Assembly: GCF_021401245.1 (NCBI RefSeq)
Contig: NZ_JACBFY010000007.1
Coordinates: 124,001-188,000 of the forward strand
Source of the DNA: Pseudacidovorax sp. NFM-22
GTDB taxonomy: Bacteria > Pseudomonadota > Gammaproteobacteria > Burkholderiales > Burkholderiaceae_C
Direction of reading: 5' to 3'
DNA: 64,000 bases
The first letter of the stretch is position 1. Every line of letters begins with the position of its first letter. Shown one piece after another: positions 32,745 through 39,812 of this stretch. The notes beneath the pieces are model-generated. The model had not been told where the DNA came from. It saw nothing but the letters and a program-made list of their open reading frames with translations, and made no database searches. The position numbers and the translations under genes are program-made.

Positions 32745-34967
32745 ATGAAACTCACCCATCTGGCGACGGTGCTTCTTTCCGCCGGCGTCATCGGCTCGCC
32801 CCTCATGCTGGCCGCCTGTGGCGGCGACTCGAACGGCAGCGGCGTGCTGCCCATCGTGCCTGCGCCCACACCTGCGCCACCGGCGCCTTCTCCCTCGCCA
32901 TCGCCTGCACCGCAGCCCGCGCCAGCGCCGGCCGCCGCGTTGTCCGACTGCTGCACCGCCGGCGACAAGGACTTCCCGAAGGTGGGCGGCAACCTCGGCA
33001 ACCAGAACTACACGAGCCTGGGTGCCATCGACAAGAGCCGCGTCGGCCAACTCGGCGGCGCCTGGGTCAACCGCGTCGAAGGCGGCGTCGTGAGCGGCAA
33101 CAGCCAGAGCACCACGGTGGCCGTGGACGGCGTGCTGTACATCGAATCGGCGCAGGGCAACCTGATCGCGGTCGACGGCAAGACCGGCGCCACCAAGTGG
33201 AAGTGGACGACGCCCTACGGCGCCATCACCCGCCGCGGTGCGGCCGTGGCCAAGGACCTGGGCCTGGTCTTCACCATCGGCGGCGGCAACCGGCTGGTGG
33301 CCCTGGACAAGGACACGGGCAAGGTCGTCTATGTGAAGCAGTACCCCACCTCGTCGTCCGACGCGGCTTTCCTGGGCGCGGTGCAGAAGGTGGCGCTGGT
33401 CTACCACGACAAGCGCCTGTTCATCGGCACCAACGACGGCAACCGCGGCGCCGCCTTCACGGCCGACGCGGCCACCGGCAAGGTGCTCAATGCCTTCTGG
33501 GGCGTGCCGCGCGCTGGGGAGATGGGCTACGACACCTGGGGCGGCGCACCCGACAGCGACCGCACCGGCGCCACGCCCTGGATCCACCCTGCCGTGGACC
33601 CGGCCCTCAAGACCGTGTACTGGACCTTCGGCAACGTGCGCGGCGGCTCGTCGCAGAACGGCTCGACGCGGCCGGGGCAGAACCTGTTCGCCAACTCCAT
33701 CGTCGCGCTGGACATGGACACGGGCGCCTACAAGTGGCACTTCCAGTCGGTGCACCACGACATCTGGGACATGGACAACGTCATGTCGCCCGTGCTGGCC
33801 GATGTGAAGATCAATGGTGCCGACCGCAAGGTCGTCATCTACGGCAGCAAGACGGGCATGTACTACATCCTCGACCGCCGCGACGGCAGCGCGCCGCTGG
33901 GCATCGACGAGATCCCGGTCAAGCAGGACGCGCGGCAGGCCACCTCGGCCACGCAGCCCTTCCCGCGCCAGGGCGCCTGGACCGAGACCTGCGTGGTCAA
34001 CCAGGCCCTGGGCACTGCCGTGCCCGGCGACCCCAACCGGGCCGTGCCCAACTACGTGACCGGCTGCCTGTTCGACCCGCACTGGGACGTGCCGGTGCTC
34101 ACCATCCCGGGCCATGGCGGCGGTGCCAACTGGAACCACCAGTCCTTCAGCCCGCGCACCGGCCTGGTCTACACCGGCATGGGCTACGTGGCCGCGGCCC
34201 ATTCGCTCACCGAAGCCAGCAACGGCCTGCGTCCGCCCGGCGAGTACCAGACCGGCGCGGTGGTGGCCGTCGACCCGAGCACCAACCTGGTCAAGTGGAA
34301 GAAGCCCATGCCGTACTCGCTCGCGCATGGCAACGGCATCCTGAGCACGGCCTCGAAACTGCTGTTCATCGGGCAGCCCGACGGCAACCTGCTGGCCCTG
34401 GACGCGCAGGACGGCAGCGAGCTGTGGCGCTTCCAGACCGGCTCGGGCATCAGCGCCAGCCCCATCGCCTACGAGATCGATGGCGAGCAGTACATCGCCG
34501 TGTATGCGGGCGGCACCAGCATTCCGTACGGCAACTCGGCACCGCGCGGCGACTACCTGTGGGCCTTCAAGGTGGGCGGCACCGTGCCGCCAGCCGCCAC
34601 GCCCACGCCGCCCGAGGTGCGCCGGCCCGTCTCCGGCTCAGCGGTGGAAGGCGCCGCGCTGCCCACGCCGAACACCGTGTTCCTGGGCCGCGTGCAGACC
34701 GCCACCAACGCACCGGGCGCCACCGAGTCGACGGCCGTGAATGCCATGACGCCCACCTGGATGCGGGTGCCGGCCAACACCACGGTGACCTTCACCAACC
34801 CAGCGGATAACCCCAACACGCATTGCGCCACGCAGTTCTTCGAAGGGGCCTTCAACTTCCGCCTGGCACCGGGGCAGTCGGCCAGCTACACCTTCACGCA
34901 GAAGGGCGAGTACTTCTACAACGACTGCCACAGCCCGCGGCCGACGGGGAAGGTCGTGGTGTATTGA
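32745..34967 (+). CDS. PQQ-type beta-propeller quinoprotein lipoprotein with cupredoxin-like C-terminal domain
   Basis: 740-residue periplasmic/outer-face protein. MKLTHLATVLLSAGVIG then lipobox LMLAACGGD, and a Pro/Ala-rich linker to about residue 65. The body is an eight-bladed-propeller-type sequence with blade motifs such as GVLYIESAQGNLIAVDGKTGATKWKW, NRLVALDKDTGKVVYV, NSIVALDMDTGAYKWHF, and NLLALDAQDGSELWRFQTG. The C-terminal ~100 residues resemble a plastocyanin-like domain (VPANTTVTFTNPAD, GQSASYTF, KGEYFYNDCHSPRPTGKV), where quinoprotein alcohol dehydrogenases often carry cytochrome c; no CxxCH is present. Copper ligands are incomplete (H693, C728, H729; no axial Met). Substrate unknown, probably an alcohol or aldose. 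Confidence 0.83.
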   Translation: MKLTHLATVLLSAGVIGSPLMLAACGGDSNGSGVLPIVPAPTPAPPAPSPSPSPAPQPAPAPAAALSDCCTAGDKDFPKVGGNLGNQNYTSLGAIDKSRVGQLGGAWVNRVEGGVVSGNSQSTTVAVDGVLYIESAQGNLIAVDGKTGATKWKWTTPYGAITRRGAAVAKDLGLVFTIGGGNRLVALDKDTGKVVYVKQYPTSSSDAAFLGAVQKVALVYHDKRLFIGTNDGNRGAAFTADAATGKVLNAFWGVPRAGEMGYDTWGGAPDSDRTGATPWIHPAVDPALKTVYWTFGNVRGGSSQNGSTRPGQNLFANSIVALDMDTGAYKWHFQSVHHDIWDMDNVMSPVLADVKINGADRKVVIYGSKTGMYYILDRRDGSAPLGIDEIPVKQDARQATSATQPFPRQGAWTETCVVNQALGTAVPGDPNRAVPNYVTGCLFDPHWDVPVLTIPGHGGGANWNHQSFSPRTGLVYTGMGYVAAAHSLTEASNGLRPPGEYQTGAVVAVDPSTNLVKWKKPMPYSLAHGNGILSTASKLLFIGQPDGNLLALDAQDGSELWRFQTGSGISASPIAYEIDGEQYIAVYAGGTSIPYGNSAPRGDYLWAFKVGGTVPPAATPTPPEVRRPVSGSAVEGAALPTPNTVFLGRVQTATNAPGATESTAVNAMTPTWMRVPANTTVTFTNPADNPNTHCATQFFEGAFNFRLAPGQSASYTFTQKGEYFYNDCHSPRPTGKVVVY

Positions 34968-34969
34968 CC

Positions 34970-35070
34970 CACCCCCAGGCTGCGCGCTTCGCGCTCCGCC
35001 TCCCCCTTCAAGGGGGGGGGAACCAGCGGCCTGGCCAAGCCAGTTCCGCGGGTGCCCTGGCGGGGGCGGC
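34970..35070. repeat. Comamonadaceae-type GC-rich intergenic repeat with hairpins
   Basis: Directly after the quinoprotein stop lies GCTGCGCGCTTCGCGCTCCG followed by a CTCCCCCTTCAAGGGGG hairpin and an AACCAGCGGCCTGGCC-like segment. I recognise this as the kind of short palindromic intergenic repeat common in Comamonadaceae genomes. The C/G hairpin may also act in transcription termination between the convergent genes, though no T-run follows. Confidence 0.55.
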
Positions 35071-35100
35071 ATCAGATCCCGGTCTTCGCCCGTGCCTGCC

Positions 35101-35328
35101 TCAAGGCAGCTTCAGTTCCATGCCGAGCCCCGCCGCGACCCCGAACGTCAGGAGCAGCACGGCCGTGAGCACCAGGATGAACACGGCAGCGACCTTCCCC
35201 GCCGTGAGCAGCAGCGCGCGTTTGCTCAAGCCCTGGCCCTGTTCGTAATGCCACTTGATGGCGAAGAACATCGTTGCGCAGAAGACGAGCGCCTTCAGAG
35301 TGATGAAGCCGACGGGAACCCATTCCAT
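35101..35328 (-). CDS. Small membrane protein, unknown function
   Basis: 75-residue protein starting MEWVPVGFITLKALVF. Two hydrophobic segments are visible, VGFITLKALVFCATMFFAI and AAVFILVLTAVLLLTFGVAAG, separated by a basic/polar loop KWHYEQGQGLSKRALLLTAGK, so a two-helix inner-membrane protein is likely. I chose the start at 35328; an upstream in-frame extension is proline-rich and unlike a membrane leader. No family recognised. It marks the last gene before the low-GC island. Confidence 0.6.
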   Translation of the reverse strand: MEWVPVGFITLKALVFCATMFFAIKWHYEQGQGLSKRALLLTAGKVAAVFILVLTAVLLLTFGVAAGLGMELKLP

Positions 35329-35803
35329 GGGGCGGATTGGATACGTCGGTGGGTGGGGCGGGAACTGGGCAAATTGTCCTAGTGCGCGATTGATCGCAGA
35401 CGGGCCGGGGCTTGTGTGGGCCGTGGCGCTACACCGAGGCGGAAGGGCGGGTATTTCAAGCCTGCAGGCGCTCAAAAAGTCGCTGGGCTTAGCTGAGGAT
35501 CCAGACCGGGTGCTTGGGGGCGGCGGGTTGCTGACCGCGACGCCGGCCTAGCCCTGCCGAAGCGTTGCGCGGGTACGGATGCCCCCGTTGGCAATCCAAC
35601 ACCATTTGATGCCGCGTATGTGATTCCCGCATACTCGGAAATAAAGTCAATGCCGCTCGAGCTACCTAAATCGCCAAAAAAGATGCCGAGCGTAACTCGA
35701 ATCGCGAGCGATAAGTTCGTTTGTCAAAAGCAGATTTCACCAAAATTCTCTTGAGCTCCTAATTTTCCCAAATTTTTTATAATTTAGGCTTGATAAGCCG
35801 GTC
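35329..35803. other. 475-base gene-free stretch at the left edge of the low-GC island
   Basis: No plausible gene on either strand. Composition changes inside it: up to about 35600 it is GC-rich like the chromosome, after about 35620 it is AT-richer, with runs such as AATTTTTTATAATTTAGG near 35770. The left boundary of the accessory island therefore lies here. I see no tRNA gene or obvious attachment repeat. Confidence 0.5.
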
Positions 35804-36298
35804 TCAGATTTTCACAAGGATTGCAACTGCGCCAACCCAACATGCAGCGCCAAGGAATGAAAAAATCAAAGATTTGCGAACCCAAGAGTGTTTGAGTGTT
35901 GCGATCTGAGCATTTCTATGAACTTGACGCAACCAATCATCTAATAGTTGCTGCTGAGTCTTCAATCTATGCGCATCGGCAAAGTCTGCAGAGTTCCTGA
36001 TTTCTGCTATCTGTCCGAAGTACAAGCCGCTGATATACTCTGCCGGTAAAGTTCGCGGCATCAAGCACATCGCTCCACATAACACAGCAGCGCACAAAAG
36101 GCCTACGCAGGCGGACGCAAGCAGCACCGACCAAGCTGGATGCGATTGAATATTCGTCCATGCCGCGAACAGGCCGCCGAGCATAGCTATATCAATCGTC
36201 ACAACAGCTGCAACCTTCAGTTCTGCTTGTGCAATCCAATACAATTGTCGCTCAAACATCCATTGCGCGGCAGATAGCTGTTGCTCGATGGTTGGCAT
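35804..36298 (-). CDS. PycTM-like membrane effector (Pycsar effector family)
   Basis: 164-residue protein with an amphipathic N-terminal helix (EQQLSAAQWMFERQLYWIAQAELKVAAVV), two central hydrophobic helices (AAVVTIDIAMLGGLFAAW and SVLLASACVGLLCAAVLCGAMCL) and a third at the C-terminus (SLIFSFLGAACWVGAVAILV). Between them, EYISGLYFGQIAEI...DFADA...QQQLLDDWLRQVHRNAQIATLKHSWVRKS resembles the soluble part of the PycTM/DUF5706-type effectors, which sense cCMP/cUMP and damage the inner membrane. Third gene of the minus-strand operon, 79 bases after the TIR effector gene. Low GC. Assignment is by layout and pattern, not a search. Confidence 0.68.
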   Translation of the reverse strand: MPTIEQQLSAAQWMFERQLYWIAQAELKVAAVVTIDIAMLGGLFAAWTNIQSHPAWSVLLASACVGLLCAAVLCGAMCLMPRTLPAEYISGLYFGQIAEIRNSADFADAHRLKTQQQLLDDWLRQVHRNAQIATLKHSWVRKSLIFSFLGAACWVGAVAILVKI

Positions 36299-36377
36299 AT
36301 TTTAGCCCAAGCAAGAATTAAGATAGAGCGACAATTTCTAGTTGGTTGAACGAGAAATTCTGCGTTAGCGTTTATAG

Positions 36378-37289
36378 TCAGTCTTGTCCGATACAGCCCA
36401 ATTTCTTAATGTGTTCTCTCAACTTGTCACAGGCTGGGGCAAATTTCTCCGGAGCGCCTTCCACGAAGTCGTATCGAATCGTCGTTAAACCTGCCATGTC
36501 ACTCGGAAGCTTGAGCCCTACACCCTTAGGCTCCATCAGAATCGCCCGGCTTCGGCCAAGTCTGCCCATGAACAACCCAAGCTCAAACACCACATTGTCT
36601 CGAGGTGCCGGCCAGTTTTTATTTCTGGTTCGCACCCTGTCCTCGCCATGAGCGATAGCAACCGCAAAGTCGCATTGATCAAGCTGCTGCTCTAAATCGT
36701 CAATTGTGTAGTTCGCAATTCTAAATACTCCCTGATTCCATGGGACCGTTGCGAACTCATCATGCTCAAATTGATTGTGGAGCGCTCGCACAATCTTGAC
36801 ATTCTCAGCTGTAGATATAACGAAAACCCTGATCTTGTCACGTCTTGCCGCGACCATTTGATTTCTCTCCAAAAGCCTTTTAGAGAGTACTTGCGCGAGG
36901 TGGCGCCAGATGTCTGGAAATTCTCCCGCAATCTCAGTTAATTGCGTTTCAGTGAGTTTCGCTAGAACACTGGCCTCGCGGGCGCGCACGGTTGCAGATC
37001 TTTTTTGCAAGGGCTCCACCGCGGCCATCTCTCCAACGGACTCACCCGCGACCCGAGTTCTAATTATCTTGCTATTGATGACAATGTCGCAAGAACCCGT
37101 GAGTATGAAATACAGGTCATTGTCTTCACCCCCCTGCTCTATGACAACCTCGCCCGTATTTAGCTCGCGCAAATCGACTATGTCAGCGAGCTTTTCGGCC
37201 AATCGCTCATTTCCCGCTACGAGACGCTGGCGTCGAATCAAATCAACGCGTTGACGTCGCCCGCGCGGACCTTCAAGTCTTTCCTTCAT
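36378..37289 (-). CDS. PycTIR-like effector: cyclic-nucleotide-binding domain fused to TIR-like NADase domain
   Basis: 303-residue effector. Residues about 25-145 form a CRP-type cyclic-nucleotide-binding domain: TGEVVIEQGGEDNDLYFILTG, then the phosphate cassette GESVGEMA at 82-89 and R97 in KRSATV. Residues 153-290 form a TIR-like (CAP12-type) domain with IRVFVIST at the start and RDNVVFELGLFMGRLGR, where E236 fits the catalytic Glu of NAD+-cleaving relatives. This is the architecture of Pycsar PycTIR, which depletes NAD+ after binding a cyclic pyrimidine nucleotide. GGAGAA precedes the ATG. It starts 20 bases after the WYL regulator stop, so both are co-transcribed. Confidence 0.86.
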   Translation of the reverse strand: MKERLEGPRGRRQRVDLIRRQRLVAGNERLAEKLADIVDLRELNTGEVVIEQGGEDNDLYFILTGSCDIVINSKIIRTRVAGESVGEMAAVEPLQKRSATVRAREASVLAKLTETQLTEIAGEFPDIWRHLAQVLSKRLLERNQMVAARRDKIRVFVISTAENVKIVRALHNQFEHDEFATVPWNQGVFRIANYTIDDLEQQLDQCDFAVAIAHGEDRVRTRNKNWPAPRDNVVFELGLFMGRLGRSRAILMEPKGVGLKLPSDMAGLTTIRYDFVEGAPEKFAPACDKLREHIKKLGCIGQD

Positions 37290-37309
37290 AAATTCTCCGG
37301 GGCAATCTG

Positions 37310-38179
37310 TTAGTTTTTGGCAATGGCGAGCTTGAATTCCTGGTAATTAGCGATCTTCAGTGGCGTAGCCGCAGGATTTCCGTCAATATCCGCCGTATCT
37401 AGCCTTAGATTCTTTTCGAAGTAAAAAAGGAGCGCTCTTCGAACAGATAAGACCAATTTTCCATCGGTCATCCCGTAGTCTTCTATTACTCCGCGTCGCT
37501 GGCTGTCAGTTAGTTTAGGATTTGGGCAAATTACAACGTCAAATATTTCGTTCCAGCTGGTATCGTTTGCTATGTCGCTTTGAGATTCTCCGAAACCTCT
37601 AGTGCTATTGCAACGGGAAAGCAGAAAATCCCTAAAGGCCTGATTCCTATGGCAGAAAGCTCTGATATGCCATCTTGCACCATCATTGACGAGAGAGTGA
37701 GGCGACAACCAACGCCAGGAGTACTCCTGCTTGACCTCACTCATTGAGTGATAAAATACTTCTATTGACTGTTTTTTTCTAATTGCGGTCACCAACTGAC
37801 GAAGAACGCTTGGGTCCACTTGACGCACAGGTAAGGGCATGACAGCAGCGCTTGGAGCAGTGCCAAGCCAGTGATCAGTGAGGCTAGGGCGTTCCTTCAC
37901 ATGATCCCGAACTTGCGACAAATAGATCTCAGGTTCGAGACTCAGGTACAGCGGAGCGAAGGTGTCAGTGCTCACGTAGCGCTTCTCGCTTGCGTCATAG
38001 GTAAGGTTGTCTGGAGCGAGCTGCTGGTACAGGCCTAGGTCCGCTGAGGCTTGAGGAATAGACACTCCAAACTTCTCACTGATTTCCCCTCGCCTGACGC
38101 CGCCCTCCCAGTACAGACGGAACTCTATGAACTCTAGGCGTCGCTCGGTGCCCCAACGAATCTTCGAAGCGGTGGTCAT
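37310..38179 (-). CDS. WYL-domain transcriptional repressor (CapW/BrxR-like) of the defence locus
   Basis: 289-residue regulator. The N-terminal winged helix is ERRLEFIEFRLYWEGGVRRGEISEKFGVSIPQASADLGLYQ; a linker wing (TYDASEKRYVSTDTF) follows, then the WYL Sm-like domain SIEVFYHSMSEV...WRWLSPHSLVNDGARWHIRAFCH, where the W-Y-L triplet reads W-H-I, and a WCX-like C-terminus. This layout matches CapW and BrxR, dimeric repressors attached to CBASS, BREX and other phage-defence loci. It lies between the two arms of the locus and its own promoter region contains an inverted repeat bracketing the cyclase promoter, so it probably keeps the cyclase off until infection. Confidence 0.85.
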   Translation of the reverse strand: MTTASKIRWGTERRLEFIEFRLYWEGGVRRGEISEKFGVSIPQASADLGLYQQLAPDNLTYDASEKRYVSTDTFAPLYLSLEPEIYLSQVRDHVKERPSLTDHWLGTAPSAAVMPLPVRQVDPSVLRQLVTAIRKKQSIEVFYHSMSEVKQEYSWRWLSPHSLVNDGARWHIRAFCHRNQAFRDFLLSRCNSTRGFGESQSDIANDTSWNEIFDVVICPNPKLTDSQRRGVIEDYGMTDGKLVLSVRRALLFYFEKNLRLDTADIDGNPAATPLKIANYQEFKLAIAKN

Positions 38180-38181
38180 GT

Positions 38182-38230
38182 GTATAGTTGCTTGACGGGT
38201 TAGAAAACCTTACCCATAATCAAACTATAC
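38182..38230. promoter_or_regulatory. Inverted-repeat operator bracketing the cyclase promoter
   Basis: GTATAGTT at 38182-38189 and its exact reverse complement AACTATAC at 38223-38230 flank the promoter described separately: one arm lies just upstream of the -35 hexamer, the other on the predicted transcription start. The arms are extended by TGCTTG and GCAACAAGC-like sequence. A repressor bound to both arms would occlude RNA polymerase. The WYL protein encoded immediately to the left is the obvious candidate. Confidence 0.62.
38192..38220 (+). promoter_or_regulatory. Sigma-70-type promoter of the cyclase/E2-like operon
   Basis: TTGACG (38192-38197) and CATAAT (38215-38220) are separated by 17 bases, the optimal spacing. 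Transcription would start near 38227, about 45 bases before the GTG start of the cyclase gene, whose ribosome site CGGAGATC lies at 38263-38270. It is one of the best promoter matches in the window, in keeping with a strong but repressed defence promoter. Confidence 0.7.
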
Positions 38231-38273
38231 GCAACAAGCTGCTTCCTGTCGAGGCGGTTCTTCGGAGATCACT

Positions 38274-39812
38274 GTGAGCCACACTTGGAACTACGAGCGC
38301 GCCAGCACCCACATTGAGAAGAAGATGGGGGACGTCAGTACCGTGACGATTAAGAAGTACGGACGTGACATGTCTCTTGAGTCAATTGCCACCAACGCGG
38401 CCTACCGGGTGGATGGTGTCCACATGTACGCAGACATACAGAATCTGGACGAGATGCTGAATGTCACTGGAGTAGAGGGCACTGACTGTCACAAACGCAC
38501 GCTTAGGTTCCTAGATCAGCACTACCGGGCCGTCAACCGGATCCTCAAGCGAGTGGACGCGAGGCGGGTGGACTTCCACAACCAGCGACTTCACTCGTTG
38601 TTTACGAAGCCGTACAACTCAGAGACGGGTGCTGAGAAGAAGCGTGTGCAGCGCGCGGTCGCAACTGCCCAGCTCATGATCAATGTTCTCCACGAAACAA
38701 AAGATACCGATGCGAAGATCCCTGCCGCAATCTTGCGAGTCGGTATCGACACGGGCGAGACCCTTGCCGTCAACAACGGCCGGAACGGATACAGAGAGCC
38801 CTTGTTTCTCGGCGATGCAGCGAACCATGCTGCCAAGCTTGCCAGCAATCGCTCGGCAAGAGGTATTTACCTCACCAATGCTGCACGGCGCGTGATTGGC
38901 CTAGAGGAAGTGGAATTTCCAGAAAAAACTGCCCTGTCGGATGATGAGATCAAGGATTGTGAAGACGCCGCGGACCTAGGCGTTACTGCCGATGTTGTCG
39001 TGGACGAGTGGCGTGAGGACCAGAAAAACAACCCCCTTGGGGGCATTGAGTTCACTAGGCATACGCCTCCGTTCTCTACGATGGATATTGCGTCCCTAAC
39101 GCCTGCTAACTCACGGCGGCAAGAGGCGGTGAGCATCTATGCAGACATTGATGGTTTTACGAAGTATGTCGCCGAAAACATTGAAGCGAATGCCGAAAAT
39201 GTTGTACGTGTACTTCATGTTCTTCGAGCTGAATTAGAGCGTGTACTGACAACTGAATTTAAAGGCCGCCGCATTCGATTCATTGGCGACTGCATCCACG
39301 GTTTAATCTGTGAGGGGACCGCAGCGGCCACGGCCGTCCACGACACGATTTCTGAGGCCACTCGGCTGGCGGGCGCTTTTCGTAGCAGCTTCGATCTCGC
39401 GATTGAGAAGCTGGAGAAAGAGAACTATTTTTCCGGGACCCTGGGCCTTGCCGTTGGTTTTGACTACGGCCCGATGACGGTCACTCGCCTCGGAGTGAAG
39501 GGTAGTCGAGTTCGTTGTTCAGTGAGCCGTGGTGTGCTTGCTTCAGAAGCTGAACAGGTACGATGCAACGGCACAGAAACTGCAATTGGTAAAAACGCCT
39601 ACAACGAGGCATCGACAGCTGTCAGAAAGTTATTTGGCAGCACACGTAAGATTGCAAATTTCGACTATCTCGAAGCAACTGAAGCATTAGCCGACGAGGG
39701 CGAAAAATCTGCAGGTGTTGCTAGATCCGTGGGTTTGGTCGTGAGCACCCCTGCCATCGCCAAGGCGCAGGAGCAGGTGGTACGTCCTTATTGCGAATCT
39801 AGACGAGCTTGA
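38274..39812 (+). CDS. Two-domain class III nucleotide cyclase (Pycsar PycC-like)
   Basis: 512-residue protein with two cyclase homology domains. N-terminal half (about 45-215): metal-type Asp in HMYADIQNLDEML (D54) and a GDAANHAAKLA segment equivalent to the GxxVNxAARL motif, giving a transition-state Asn (N184) and a Lys in place of Arg (K188), but the second metal Asp is lost (RVDFHNQRLH). C-terminal half (about 284-475): YADIDGF (D291, D293) and RIRFIGDCIHG (D339) supply metal ligands, while the Asn/Arg motif is degraded. The halves look complementary, forming one active site within the chain. With TIR and TM effectors nearby, cCMP or cUMP synthesis is the likely signal. GTG start with GGAGA upstream. 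Confidence 0.82.
   Translation: MSHTWNYERASTHIEKKMGDVSTVTIKKYGRDMSLESIATNAAYRVDGVHMYADIQNLDEMLNVTGVEGTDCHKRTLRFLDQHYRAVNRILKRVDARRVDFHNQRLHSLFTKPYNSETGAEKKRVQRAVATAQLMINVLHETKDTDAKIPAAILRVGIDTGETLAVNNGRNGYREPLFLGDAANHAAKLASNRSARGIYLTNAARRVIGLEEVEFPEKTALSDDEIKDCEDAADLGVTADVVVDEWREDQKNNPLGGIEFTRHTPPFSTMDIASLTPANSRRQEAVSIYADIDGFTKYVAENIEANAENVVRVLHVLRAELERVLTTEFKGRRIRFIGDCIHGLICEGTAAATAVHDTISEATRLAGAFRSSFDLAIEKLEKENYFSGTLGLAVGFDYGPMTVTRLGVKGSRVRCSVSRGVLASEAEQVRCNGTETAIGKNAYNEASTAVRKLFGSTRKIANFDYLEATEALADEGEKSAGVARSVGLVVSTPAIAKAQEQVVRPYCESRRA

Noticed and set aside
34970..35070. GC-rich hairpins considered as a classical intrinsic terminator
   Set aside because: No T-run follows the stem; better described as a Comamonadaceae-type intergenic repeat.
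35255..35551. A 98-codon plus-strand frame at the island border
   Set aside because: It overlaps the small membrane protein gene in antisense, starts without a ribosome site and has no motif.
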